From assembly GCF_008704205.1 (NCBI RefSeq), contig NZ_VXLC01000010.1, positions 248,001-312,000 on the forward strand: 64,000 nt of DNA. The letters run 5' to 3'. Made by a program: the position numbers and the translations under genes. The notes under the pieces were generated by a model that worked only from the letters and a program-made list of their open reading frames with translations, was not told the DNA's origin and made no database searches. Source of the DNA: Nocardia colli. Lineage in GTDB: Bacteria; Actinomycetota; Actinomycetes; Mycobacteriales; Mycobacteriaceae. Positions within the stretch are counted from its first letter, which is position 1. Every line of letters starts with the position of its first letter. This document shows positions 7,895 to 17,500 of this stretch, piece by piece.

Positions 7895-8161
7895 TCAACG
7901 CGAGCGCCGCCCCGATCGCAGGGCGAAGAAGATCGCGAACAGAAATCCCAGTGGCGCGAGCATCGCGGCGAAGTAGAGCCACAGCCCCGGGGATCCGTCC
8001 GAGAGCACCGGGATCAGGAAGATGGCGACGATCGCCAGCAATCCCAGCGCGAACAGGCCGAGCGCGAGCTGTAGCAACCAGTCTCCGGGCCTGCGCTGCC
8101 CGCCCCCGGTCGACGAGGGATCGGCGTCGTGCGGCGGTGGTGAAGCGGAAGGGTTCGTCAC
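7895..8161 (-). CDS. Small two-helix membrane protein (Rv0870c-like)
   Basis: From the GTG at 8161 the product is 88 residues. It has a polar Pro/Ser-rich N-terminus (TNPSASPPPHDADPSS), then two membrane helices (LLQLALGLFALGLLAIVAIF and LWLYFAAMLAPLGFLFAIFF) and a basic C-terminus (RSGRRSR). The position between rpf and the cold-shock gene matches M. tuberculosis Rv0870c as I remember it. No function is known to me. The frame extends to 8236, but the upstream codons look non-coding and fall within the divergent promoter region shared with the cold-shock gene. Confidence 0.65.
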   Translation of the reverse strand: MTNPSASPPPHDADPSSTGGGQRRPGDWLLQLALGLFALGLLAIVAIFLIPVLSDGSPGLWLYFAAMLAPLGFLFAIFFALRSGRRSR

Positions 8162-8267
8162 CGGACGACCGTAAAACTGATGTGCTTGCGTTATAGGCAC
8201 CGGGGTAGACTCGTAGGCAAGCGCGTCCCGCATCACTGCTGGGCGCGTTCTTTTCGCAAACAGAAGA

Positions 8268-8302
8268 GAACCCGCTCTCCGGCGTTGTGCCGCAGCGGGT
8301 TC
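8268..8302. promoter_or_regulatory. Nested hairpin in the cold-shock gene leader
   Basis: GAACCCGCT (8268-8276) pairs with AGCGGGTTC (8294-8302), and inside it CGGC (8280-8283) pairs with GCCG (8289-8292). The element sits about 60 bp before the cspB-type start and between two divergent genes. It could be a structured leader, part of a promoter or an attenuator. The pairing is seen, but the function is not known. Confidence 0.4.
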
Positions 8303-8364
8303 CGTGAACAGATGTGCTCGGGCCGGTGGGGTTCGAGTTTTTCGATGATGAACGGGTGAGCGCA

Positions 8365-8796
8365 GTGCCGACCGGCAGGGTGAAGTGGTACGACGTCGAA
8401 AAGGGCTTCGGCTTCCTTTCCCAGGACGAGGGTGAGGACGTCTATGTCCGTTCGTCCGCGTTGCCCGATGGCGTCGAGGGACTCAAGCCGGGGCAGCGCG
8501 TCGAATTCGGCATGGCCGCGGGCCGTCGTGGCCCGCAGGCGCTGAGCCTGAAGCTGCTCGAGGCCCCGCCGTCGGTGCGACAGGGCCAGGAGCGTCAGGA
8601 GCGCGAGCGCGTCCGCAAGGAGCCCGTCGCCCGCAAGCACACGCCGGACGAGCTGCACGGGATGGTCGAGGACATGATCACCCTGCTCGAGGCGACGGTG
8701 CAGCCGGACCTGCGCAAGGGGCGTTACCCGGATCGCAAGACGGCGCAGCGCATCTCAGAGGTCGTCCGCGCGGTTGCCCGCGAACTCGACCACTGA
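8365..8796 (+). CDS. cspB: Cold-shock domain protein with C-terminal extension (Rv0871/CspB-like)
   Basis: From the GTG at 8365 (MPTGRVKWYDVEKGFGFLSQ) the product is 143 residues. The cold-shock domain occupies roughly residues 1-67 with RNP1-like KGFGFLS and RNP2-like VYVRSS. Unlike the ~67-residue classical Csp, it continues with a charged linker and a conserved helical tail (KHTPDELHGMVEDMITLLEA, DRKTAQRISEVVRAVAREL), as in M. tuberculosis CspB (Rv0871). It is likely an RNA chaperone or single-strand nucleic-acid binder. An alternative GTG at 8356 would add three residues. A strong hairpin terminator follows the stop. Confidence 0.88.
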   Translation: MPTGRVKWYDVEKGFGFLSQDEGEDVYVRSSALPDGVEGLKPGQRVEFGMAAGRRGPQALSLKLLEAPPSVRQGQERQERERVRKEPVARKHTPDELHGMVEDMITLLEATVQPDLRKGRYPDRKTAQRISEVVRAVARELDH

Positions 8797-8818
8797 TTCG
8801 TTTCGACTGATCGATAGA

Positions 8819-8857
8819 AATCAGCGCGTGGGCTCTTCGTGAGCCCACGCGCTGATT
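8819..8857. terminator. Bidirectional hairpin terminator
   Basis: A perfect 17-bp inverted repeat (8819-8835 with 8841-8857) has a TTCGT loop and AT-rich ends (AAATC/GATT). It lies between the convergent cold-shock gene and the DUF2771 gene. Confidence 0.85.
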
Positions 8858-8870
8858 GTCGTAGCTGAGG

Positions 8871-9386
8871 TCACGCGGCGGTGCTGATCGACCAGGCGGC
8901 GTGCGGCAGATAGAACTCCTTGCCGGTGTCCTTGTCCCTGGCCAGGATCGGCAGCTGCAATTCGACCCCGACCAGCCGCAGATCCGGTTCCGGATGCGAG
9001 TCGATGGTGACGGCCAGCGCGCCGGCGTCGAAGTTGGCGTGGCTGATCACCCGGTCGATCCGGTCGCCGTTGGGCAGCGCGTAGACCAGCTGGGCCAGCC
9101 ACGGCGCGTCCGCCACCTGCTTCGGCAGCGACAGCTGCAACGGATAGTCCTTGGGCACCTTCAGCTCGATGGTCTGCCCGTAGCGGCAGTCCTCCATCCG
9201 CACCGTGCAGTACACGTAGGGCGTGACGTCCACCGTCTTGCCGTGGGCGTAGGCCGTGATCACCGGATCGTGCTCGTCCGCGTTGCGCACCAGCACCACC
9301 AGGACGCCGACGAAGGCGACGGTGAACACGAGTAGTGCGGCAACGACGAGTGCGCCGATCGCGCGCGGGCTGAGCTTCTCGCTCAC
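8871..9386 (-). CDS. DUF2771 family exported/anchored protein (Rv0875c-like)
   Basis: This is a 171-residue protein with one N-terminal hydrophobic helix (IGALVVAALLVFTVAFVGVLVVL) acting as a signal anchor, followed by an extracytoplasmic domain. The domain contains two cysteines close together (YVYCTVRMEDC), likely a disulphide, and the segment LKVPKDYPLQLSLPK. I assign it to DUF2771 and to the Rv0875c position. Its GTG start overlaps the MFS gene stop by four bases (GTGA), so the two are translationally coupled. It is probably an accessory subunit or partner of that transporter. The biochemical role is unknown. Confidence 0.78.
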   Translation of the reverse strand: MSEKLSPRAIGALVVAALLVFTVAFVGVLVVLVRNADEHDPVITAYAHGKTVDVTPYVYCTVRMEDCRYGQTIELKVPKDYPLQLSLPKQVADAPWLAQLVYALPNGDRIDRVISHANFDAGALAVTIDSHPEPDLRLVGVELQLPILARDKDTGKEFYLPHAAWSISTAA

Positions 9387-11236
9387 TGGCTCGGGTCTCC
9401 TATCCCTGGTTGGATACGGCTGGTCTCGCCGCCGCTCGTCCCTGGTCGACGGTATGCGTTCGAAGTGTGTGGCATCGGCCGGGTCGCGGGAACCTCCTGC
9501 TCCGCGTGTTGCGGACGATTTCCGCCGAGGCCGGGCAGCAGCGAATGGCCGCGGTAGCTGACGAAGGTCTGCACCAGGCCGATCACCAGGATCGCGGTGA
9601 TCACCGCGAAGCCCTTCCAGTAGTCGGTCGGCAGCAGTACGCCCGCCGCGCCGCCGACCACCCAGCTCAGTTGCAGCACGGTCTCCGAGCGGCCGAAACC
9701 GGACGCGATCGACTCGGGCGGCAGGTCGTCCTGGATCGAGGCGTCCAGCGACACCTTCGCCAGCGCGCTGGTGCACGAGGCGATCAGGGCGGCCAGCGCC
9801 GCGCCGAGCAGGTTGTTGGCGAATGTGGCGAACAGCGCGACCAGCGTGCAGGCCGCGGTGCAGCCGAGCACGATCAGCGTCGGCTTGCCGAGCTTGAGCC
9901 GGGCGCCGGTGGCGTTGCCGGCGAAGTTGCCCAGCGCGGCCATCGCGCCGACCACGCCGAGCATCGCGGCCTGCTGGGCCGGGCGGTGTTCGGTGGCCTT
10001 GGCCACGAACGCGACGTAGAAGGTGAGGAACCCGGTCAGCACTCGGATGGCGCTGTTGCCCCACAGCGAGGTCACCACCGAGCGGCCGAGCGGCTGCCTG
10101 CGTTTGCGCGGCGGCGTCGCGGATTCCTTCTCCGGAGTCAGTGCCTCGGTGGGTGCGTGGTAGCTCAGCGTCGCGGGCACCTCGCCCTCGGTGACCTCCA
10201 CCCAGGACGGGATGCGCAGGCTGAGATAGGTTCCGGCACAGGCGATCACCGCCGCGAAGATCAGCGCGCCGCTGGAGCCGGCGATGGCGGCGGCCAGCGC
10301 GGCGATCGCGCCGGCGCCCATGGTGCCGCCGACCAGGCCGAACACGGTGAGCCGGGAGTTGGTGCGCACCAGGTCGATATCGGGTGGCAGCACGCGCGGC
10401 GTCACCGCGCTCTTCAGCACCGAGAACGATTTACTGCCGATCAGCATGCACAGCGCGAGCGGATACAGTGCCCAGCTGTCGAATTCGAGGATCAGCACCA
10501 CCGCCACCACCGCGCGCAACGCGAACGAGGTGGCCAGCGCCACCCGGCGGCCGTGCTGCAACCGGTCCAGCATCGGGCCGATCAGCGGGGCGATCACCGC
10601 GAACGGGGCGATCGTGATCAGCAGGTACAGCGCGACTTTCGTCTTGCTCTCCGCGGTGGCGCTGGCGAAGAACAGGGTGTTGGCCAGCGAGACCGCGACC
10701 GCGGCGTCCAGGGCGAAGTTCGCCATAGTCGCGTAGGTCAGCGCGGTGAGGCCGGACTTATCGGCGCCGTCGGCCTTGGCCGCGCGCTGGAAGGTGGCGA
10801 TGCCCTTCTCGGTCAGCTGGCGGCCGCGCATGGCGGCGACGCGGGTGACCGTGAGTTTGCGCGGAACGCGCTGGGTGCCGGGCAGAACCGGGGAATCGTC
10901 GGCGGGCTCGTCCGATTGCTCGGGCAGCGGCGCGGTGGGCGGCGGTATCGCGGCCTTCGGCTCCGGGCGCGGCGGTTCCTGATGATGCGGCGGTTCCGGG
11001 CGATGCGGGAAGACCCGGCGCGGGGTGGCGTGCCTGCGGGTCTCGGCTTCAGCGGGGTCGGGCGGGTCGGAGCGCCGGGCTAGCCGGTCGGGGTCCAGCG
11101 GCGGCAGTGGCCTGCGGCCGGACGGGGTGTTCGGCGGCGGATACCGGTCGAAACCGGGGTGCCGTTCGATCGGCGGATACTCCTCGCCGTCCCACCGATC
11201 ACGGTCGGGACCGGAAGGTTCGCGGGGAGTAGTCAC
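9383..11236 (-). CDS. Major facilitator superfamily protein with long Pro-rich N-terminus (Rv0876c-like)
   Basis: From the GTG at 11236 (preceded by TTGAGGAT) the product is 617 residues. The first ~150 residues are hydrophilic and Pro/Arg-rich (PPIERHPGFDRYPPPNTPSG, PHHQEPPRPEPK). About 12 membrane helices follow, with a large charged cytoplasmic loop around PRKRRQPLGRSVVTSLWGN. The TM part carries MFS-like repeats (PLIGPMLDRLQHGRR is a motif-A-like loop). Substrate unknown. The coupled DUF2771 gene and the Rv0876c-Rv0875c synteny suggest a conserved two-gene unit of mycolate-containing actinobacteria, possibly envelope-related (inference). Confidence 0.82.
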   Translation of the reverse strand: MTTPREPSGPDRDRWDGEEYPPIERHPGFDRYPPPNTPSGRRPLPPLDPDRLARRSDPPDPAEAETRRHATPRRVFPHRPEPPHHQEPPRPEPKAAIPPPTAPLPEQSDEPADDSPVLPGTQRVPRKLTVTRVAAMRGRQLTEKGIATFQRAAKADGADKSGLTALTYATMANFALDAAVAVSLANTLFFASATAESKTKVALYLLITIAPFAVIAPLIGPMLDRLQHGRRVALATSFALRAVVAVVLILEFDSWALYPLALCMLIGSKSFSVLKSAVTPRVLPPDIDLVRTNSRLTVFGLVGGTMGAGAIAALAAAIAGSSGALIFAAVIACAGTYLSLRIPSWVEVTEGEVPATLSYHAPTEALTPEKESATPPRKRRQPLGRSVVTSLWGNSAIRVLTGFLTFYVAFVAKATEHRPAQQAAMLGVVGAMAALGNFAGNATGARLKLGKPTLIVLGCTAACTLVALFATFANNLLGAALAALIASCTSALAKVSLDASIQDDLPPESIASGFGRSETVLQLSWVVGGAAGVLLPTDYWKGFAVITAILVIGLVQTFVSYRGHSLLPGLGGNRPQHAEQEVPATRPMPHTSNAYRRPGTSGGETSRIQPGIGDPSQ

Positions 11237-11393
11237 ATCCTCAATTCTGTCGTACTTCGGTGCTGGGCGTTCACTCGCTGTCGAAGGTGTCGGCGGAAGG
11301 TGACGTTCGTCGCGTCGTTGACGGCGGTGCATCTCCCTGGACTTCCCCGCACGGCGATTCGCATGCGAATCGGTGTGCCGGAACTCACCGCGA

Positions 11394-12170
11394 TCAGGCA
11401 GGCACGAAGCGGACCTCGAAGGTGGTCGGCCAGTTCTTGCCCGCCAGCAGGAACCGGTCGGTGCCGGGAATCTGGGCGATCCCGTTGAGCGTGTCCTCGC
11501 CGTTCGGGATGAGCGGCCGCGGCAGCAGGCCGGCCGCGTTGATCTGCGCGAGCACCTGACCGCTGTCAGGGTCGATGCGCAGGATGTTGTCGCTGGGCCA
11601 GTCGTTGGCGTAGACCGAACCGTCCTCGGCGCAGTCGAGTTCGTTGAGCCGCGCGTTCTGGTGGCTGGTCAGCCGGATCGAGCCGGTCGGCGCGAAGGTG
11701 ACCGGATCGCGGAAGGTGAGCGTGTCGGTGCCGTCGCTCATCACCAGCCGGCCGGCCCGGGTGCACAGACCCCAGCCCTCGCCCGCGTAGGACGCGCGGC
11801 CGATCTCGGCCAGCGTGTTCGGGTCCCTGGCGAAGGCCGTGTGGTCCTGCCAGGTGAGTTGCCACAGCTTGTCCCCGGCGAGGGTGAGTCCCTCGCCGAA
11901 ATAGGGTGCGGGCAGATCGACCCGGGCCAACTGCTCGCCGGTGAAGCGGTTCGTCGCGCGCACGCTCGACGCGCCCGACAGTCCGGTGCCTTCGTAGAGA
12001 ACGTCGCCATCGATTTCGAGACCTTGGGTGAACGCGCGCGGATCATGCGACCGGGTGGCCACGACCTCGACATTCATCGCGGGCGACGCATCATCGGCCG
12101 CCGCACACCCGCCCCAGATGACCAGACCGACCAGCACACCGATGGCCAACGTCTGCCGATTGCGTTTCAT
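11394..12170 (-). CDS. Glutaminyl-peptide cyclotransferase (plant/bacterial type), exported
   Basis: This is a 258-residue protein. A signal sequence (TLAIGVLVGLVIWGGC) ends in a possible but non-canonical lipobox Cys22. The rest is the five-bladed beta-propeller family (Glutamine_cyclotransf): HDPRAFTQGLEIDGDVLYEG, GEGLTLAGDKLWQLTWQD, AYAGEGWGLC-like blade, LNELDCAEDGSVYANDW. Known members convert N-terminal glutamine to pyroglutamate on secreted peptides. It acts outside the cytoplasm. The start codon is only 17 bp from the divergent DUF3027 start. Confidence 0.88.
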   Translation of the reverse strand: MKRNRQTLAIGVLVGLVIWGGCAAADDASPAMNVEVVATRSHDPRAFTQGLEIDGDVLYEGTGLSGASSVRATNRFTGEQLARVDLPAPYFGEGLTLAGDKLWQLTWQDHTAFARDPNTLAEIGRASYAGEGWGLCTRAGRLVMSDGTDTLTFRDPVTFAPTGSIRLTSHQNARLNELDCAEDGSVYANDWPSDNILRIDPDSGQVLAQINAAGLLPRPLIPNGEDTLNGIAQIPGTDRFLLAGKNWPTTFEVRFVPA

Positions 12171-12187
12171 ACGGCAAAATGTAGGCC

Positions 12188-14527
12188 GTGAGCGCAGTTT
12201 CTGTTTCTGAGTCCGGTGTCCGGCCGATTCTGGCCGATGCCGTCGATCTGGCCCGCCGTGCGCTCCTGGAGTTGGAACCAGCCGGTGTCGGGGCGCATCT
12301 CGGCGTGGCTGCCGAGGACGACAGCGCGGCAACCCACCACTTCGAGGCCACGCTGCCCGGCTATCGCGGCTGGCAGTGGGCGGTCGTCGTGGCGGCCCCA
12401 CCGGAGGCCGAGTATGCGACGGTGAGCGAATCGGCGCTGCTGCCCGGGCCGGACGCCCTGGTCGCGCCCGACTTCGTGCCCTGGGACCAGCGCATCCGGC
12501 CAGGTGACCTGGCCCCCGGCGACCTACTCGCGCCACCCCCCAACGACCCGCGCCTGGTACCCGGCTACGTCGCCAACGGCGACCCGGCCGTCGACGAGGT
12601 CGCCCTGGAGATCGGTCTCGGCCGCCCCCAGGTGCTCAGCCTCGAAGGTCGCGAAGAAGCCGCCGAACGCTGGTACACCGAATTCGGCCCAGACGCCGAC
12701 ATGGCCAAGGCGGCCCCCTCCACCTGCGGCCTGTGCGGCTTCTACCTCCCCCTCGCCGGCTCCATGCGCGCCGCCTTCGGCGTCTGCGGCAACGCGATGG
12801 GCGCCGACGGCCACGTAGTCCACGTCGCCTACGGCTGCGGAGCCCACTCCGACACAGTCGCCCCCACCGGTGGCGGTTCCCCCCTGTACGAGGCCTTCGA
12901 CGACGCAGCCGTGGACCTGATCCCCGCCGAAGAACTCCTCGCCCCTGCCGCGGCAGAGCCCGAATCAACTGATGCGGCAGCCACAACCGACAAGGCGGCA
13001 GAGGAAGCCCCGTCGACCGAGGCCGATTCCGCCGAAGAGTCGGTCGTGGCCGAATCGCCCGCACCGATTACCGATGCGACACCGGTCGCCGACACTGAAT
13101 CCGCCGAAGCACCTGTCGCCGAGGCCGAATCGGCTGTAGCGAATGTCGACGCAGCCCCAGCTGAGGTCGCCCCCACCGCCGAGACCGTCGCCGAGTCGGC
13201 CGATGTGGCAACAGATGTCGCAGCGGCACCGGTCGAGGCCGCTCAGGCCGTGGAGACCAAGTCGGCCGATGTAGCGGCAGCGGCTGAGGCCGAGCCGACA
13301 TCGAACGTGGCGACTCCCGTTGCCGATACGGCACCTGCCGAAACCGCGCCGACCGCCGGGGTCGATTCGGTTGCTGGCGCGACCGAGGTTGCGCCTGCTG
13401 TGGCAGCACCGGTCGCCGACGCGGCACCGGCTGAGGCCGCGCCGAGCGTCGAGGCCGAATCGACCGACGCGTCGGCAGTGGTTGAGGCCGAGCCCGCGTC
13501 GAATGTGGCGACCCCCGTTGCCAAGACGGAATCGGCCGATGCGGCAGTTGTCGCGGATGCCGCGACCAAGTCGGCCGCCGAGGTCGCTTCGGTGGCAGAT
13601 GTCGATGCGGCACCGGCTGAGGTCGCGCCGAGTGTCGAGGCTGAATCGGCAAACGCGGCGGTTGCGGCCGAGCCTGCGCCGAATGCGGCTACTTCCGTTG
13701 CTGAGACGGGATCAGCCGACGCGGCAGTGGTCAAGAATGTCGAAACCACGTCGGCTGAGGCCGATTCGGTTGCACCGGTTGCCGATACGGCAGAGACCGA
13801 GGCAGCCCAGCATGTCGAGGTCGAATCCACCGATGCGTCGGCAGCGGTTGAGACCGCGCCTGCACCGAATGCGGTGACTCCTGTTGCTGACACCGGATCG
13901 GCCGATGCGGTAGTGGTCGCGGATGTCGAAACCGCGTCGGCCGCTGAGGCCGCTTCGGTTGTGGCTGATGTTGACGCGGCAGCGGCCGAGGTTGCCGATG
14001 TTGTGGCAGCACCGGTCGAGGTAGCTCCGGCTATCGAGACCGAGTCCGCTGACGAGTCGGGCGCATCGGCCGTGGCCCAATCGGCTGCACCGGTTGCCGA
14101 GACGGCAACGGCCGAGGTTGCGCCGAGTGTCGAGGTCGAATCGGTTGTGGCGGATGTTGATGCGGCACCGGCCGATGTGTCCAGCGCCGAGACGGTTGTC
14201 GAATCAGCTGATGTGGCAACAGATGTTGGGGCTGCGTCGGTCGAGGAGGGTTCGGCCGTGGAGACCGGATCCGGCGACGAGTCGGTTGCGTCGGTTGCGG
14301 ATGCGGGAGTTGCCGAGGGCACGCTTAGTGCGGATGTGCAAGCCGGTGAAAGTGGTTCTGCGGCTGACGATGTGGCGGAGGCCAAGTCCAGCTTCGATGT
14401 TGTGGTGGAGCCGAGTGGGTCGGTCACTGTGGTTGCCGATGGTGGTGACGCGGAGGCTGATGCGCGGGTGTCCTCTGATGACGAGCGGGTTGTCGACGGC
14501 GGGGCTGACTCATCGCCGCAGAGCTGA
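12188..14527 (+). CDS. DUF3027 protein with a very long Ala/Val/Glu/Ser repetitive tail (Rv0877-like core)
   Basis: This is a 779-residue protein from the GTG at 12188. Residues 1-~250 are the DUF3027 core: PILADAVDLARRALLELEPA, the Trp/Pro-rich WDQRIRPGDLAPGDLL, and four cysteines C180-x2-C183, C200 and C217 (CGLC, VCGN, YGCGAH) that could bind zinc. Residues ~255-779 are low-complexity, acidic and repeat-like (VADVDAAPAEVAPSVEAES, ATPVADTGSADAVVVADVET) with a loose period of about 65 residues, and are probably disordered. The M. tuberculosis relative Rv0877 is about 262 residues from memory, so the tail is an extension. The stop overlaps the next gene's probable start. Function unknown. Confidence 0.85.
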   Translation: MSAVSVSESGVRPILADAVDLARRALLELEPAGVGAHLGVAAEDDSAATHHFEATLPGYRGWQWAVVVAAPPEAEYATVSESALLPGPDALVAPDFVPWDQRIRPGDLAPGDLLAPPPNDPRLVPGYVANGDPAVDEVALEIGLGRPQVLSLEGREEAAERWYTEFGPDADMAKAAPSTCGLCGFYLPLAGSMRAAFGVCGNAMGADGHVVHVAYGCGAHSDTVAPTGGGSPLYEAFDDAAVDLIPAEELLAPAAAEPESTDAAATTDKAAEEAPSTEADSAEESVVAESPAPITDATPVADTESAEAPVAEAESAVANVDAAPAEVAPTAETVAESADVATDVAAAPVEAAQAVETKSADVAAAAEAEPTSNVATPVADTAPAETAPTAGVDSVAGATEVAPAVAAPVADAAPAEAAPSVEAESTDASAVVEAEPASNVATPVAKTESADAAVVADAATKSAAEVASVADVDAAPAEVAPSVEAESANAAVAAEPAPNAATSVAETGSADAAVVKNVETTSAEADSVAPVADTAETEAAQHVEVESTDASAAVETAPAPNAVTPVADTGSADAVVVADVETASAAEAASVVADVDAAAAEVADVVAAPVEVAPAIETESADESGASAVAQSAAPVAETATAEVAPSVEVESVVADVDAAPADVSSAETVVESADVATDVGAASVEEGSAVETGSGDESVASVADAGVAEGTLSADVQAGESGSAADDVAEAKSSFDVVVEPSGSVTVVADGGDAEADARVSSDDERVVDGGADSSPQS
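12950..14500 (+). repeat. Degenerate in-frame repeats encoding the DUF3027 tail
   Basis: Diverged units recur in the same order: VEAES(T/A)(D/N)AS, AVVEAEPA(S/P)N(V/A), TPVA(K/D)T, (E/G)SADA(A/V)VVADVET and SAAEVASVADVDAAPAEVAPS. The period is roughly 65 codons, seen at least five times between about 13240 and 14200. GCC/GTC/GAG-type codons also leave other frames open, creating long antisense shadows. Confidence 0.75.
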
Positions 14528-14559
14528 CCGGGACGGCCGATCCGTTCGGCACCTCGGCG

Positions 14560-17500
14560 TTGCGGGCGGGCGTGCTTGCCGCCTGGCGTGATTCGCCGAC
14601 TCGGCTGCGTGAGGACGCGGCGACCGAGGCGGATCTGGTGCGCGCCGGTTACCGCGACCGGCTGCTGACCGAGCTGGCGCAGAACGCGGCGGACGCGGCT
14701 GCCAAGGCCGGTGTCGTGGGCCGGCTGGTGGTGCGGCTCGACGGTGCGCACCTGCGTATCGCCAATACCGGTGCGCCGCTGGATCTCTCCGGCGTGCATG
14801 CGCTCACCGCGCTGCGCGCGTCCGGGAAGTCCGACGTCACGGCGGTCGGCCGGTTCGGCGTCGGCTTCACCGCCGTGCTGTCGGTCAGCGACGAGATCGA
14901 GCTGCGCTCGACCACCGGCTCGCTCCGGTTCTCCCGCGATTTGACCTGGGACGCGCTGCGGCGCAACGACATCCGGATCCCCGACCATGCGGCCAACGAC
15001 CAAGCGGACGAGTTCGCGCCGCCGGTGCTGCGGATGGCCTGGCCGGCCGAGGCCGCACCGGCACCCGGCTTCGACACCGAAGTCGTGCTGCGCCTGCGCC
15101 CGGACATCGATGCCGAAGCACTGCTCACCGGCCTGCACGACGAAGCCATCGATCTGCTGCTGGAACTGCCCGCGCTGCAACACATCACGATCGAAGCGGC
15201 GGAATTCACCAGCACCACCACCGATCTCGGCAAAGACCTGCAAGAGATCCGCGTCGACGGCCCCGACGGCACGCACCGCGCCTGGTGGCAGTACCGCGCC
15301 GCACACGCCCGCTGGCTGCTCCCGCTGCGCAACGGCAGGCCGACCGCCGCCGCCCCGGACGTGCTGCGCGCCCCGACCCGCTCCGACGAGGAACTCTCCC
15401 TCCCGGCCCTGCTGATCGCCGACATCGCCATGCAGCCGGACCGCCGCCGCCTGCTCCCCGGCGCCCGCCTCACCGAACTCGCCACCGGCTACGCGGATTT
15501 CGCCCGCGCCCTCCCGCCCGGCGATCGTCTGGTGCTCGTCCCCACTCCGGGCTTCGCCCGCAGCGAGGCCGACGGCCTGCTCCGCGAAGCGCTGATCCAC
15601 GAACTCCAGACCAAGGCGTGGCTCCCGATCGTCGTCGCCCCCGGCACGGGCGGCAAGGCCGCTGAGGACGCCGCAGCGGCCCTGTTCGACCCTGCGCCAC
15701 AACACGCCACACCCAGCTCCGCAGAAACGCCCCTGTCGGCCGCACCGGATGCGGATTCATCCACAGGTGCCGAGATTTCGGCCGGCGACCCCTATTCGTC
15801 GGCAACCACAGACACCGACGGTGCACCGGCATGGCCGAACGCGCTGTCCACCGGCGCGGGTGCCGAATTACTCGACGACTCGGCCGTATTCGACGCAACC
15901 GCTACCGATCCGGTCGACGTGGCCGTGCCGACCCGGGCGAGTGCTTTCACCGGCCTGACCGACGACTTGGCGCGTCTGCTCGATGATGTGGTCGGGCCGT
16001 TGGTGATTCCGGAGTTGTCCCGCCCCGGGCATGCCGAGGCACTGGGAGTGCTGGACGTGCACCGGCTCGGACTGGCGCGATTGGCCGAGTTGTCCAGCGG
16101 CCTGGAGCGCCCACCGCACTGGTGGTATTCGCTGTACGCGGCGCTGGAGGTATTCGTAGCGGACCCGTTGGCCGCCGAAGAGCTTGGCGCGCTTGCGGTT
16201 CCGCTCGCCGACGGGCGCCTGGTCACCGGCCCCCGCACGACGGTGCTCGACGACCACCTCGAGGTCGCGATTCCGGTGCATTGGGCCAGGCTGGTCCATC
16301 CCGAGGCGGCGCATCCGCTGCTGGCCCGGCTCGGCGCGCGGTCGGCGACCGCCGAAGACCTGTTGAGCGAACCCGATCTACGCGCCGAGCTGGAGGATCA
16401 CCCGGACGACGCGGACACCATCGACGCGGTCCTGCGCCTGGCCGTGCTCGCCGATCCGGCCGCGCTCCCGGCCTGGCTCAGCCTGATCGAATTGCCCGAC
16501 GTGGACGGCGAATTGCGCCCGGCCGACGAACTGCTGCTGCCCGACGCCCCGCTGCGTGAGCTGCTGGTCGAGGATTCACCGTTCAGCGCGATCGATCCCG
16601 CCGTGGTGGAAGGCTATGGCGCGCAAGCGTTGCGGGCCATCGGCGTCGGCTGGGACTTCACCGTGGTGACCGAGGCCGATCCGACCGGCCCGGATCACGA
16701 TCTGGACGACGAGGACCGCTGGTGGTCGACGCTGGCGGACGATCCGCCGGAGTTCGCCGCGATCCGCGATCTCGACCTGGTGGACGACGCCGCCTGGCCG
16801 GAGGCGTTGTGGCAGTTGGCTTCTGATCCGCGCACCCGCCGCCTGCTCACCGATCGCAACGGCTACACCGGGTGGTGGTTGCGCACCAACGCGCGCATCG
16901 ACGGCACGCCGCTCGGCCTGATGCGCCATCCCTCGGATACCGAATTCGCCGAGCTGCTGCCGACTTTCGCGGTTCCGGGTCTCGCCGACGACGCCACCGC
17001 GATGCGCGCGATCTTGGCCGACTCGTCCGTGATCACCCCCGAATTGGCCACGGCCCTGCTCAATGCGCTCGCGGATCCGGCGAAAACCCCTACCCCCGAG
17101 GTGGTTTCGCGCACGCACGCGACATTGGCCGCCGCTGTGGCCGAAGATCGCCTGGATCTCGCCGACCTCGCCCTGCCCGATCGGGTGCGCGCGCTGTCCG
17201 GCGACGTCATCGATCCGGCTCAGGCCCTCGTCCTCGATCAGCCCTGGTTCGGCCTGGCCGTGCCCCCGAATCGTCTGGTAGTCGGCGACATCGAGGCCGC
17301 GCCCACCTTGGCGACCCTGCTCGACCTGCCCCTGGTCTCCGAGTCGGTCACCGCCGAGATCCTGACCCCCGGCCGCCGCACCACCTGGTCCGCCGAACCA
17401 CTGGGAGTCATACTGCGGCAACTCTTCTCGCTGCCCCGGGAGACGGGCGATCTGATGCTGCACGACGATCTGCAAGTCCGCCTGCACGGCGCGATCGAGA

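Noticed and set aside
13243..15705. 820-codon open frame on the minus strand across the DUF3027 tail and the sacsin-like gene
   Set aside because: It is the antisense shadow of repetitive GCC/GTC/GAG codons. The plus-strand frames have recognisable domains, and the reverse translation is Ser/Ala-rich without motifs.
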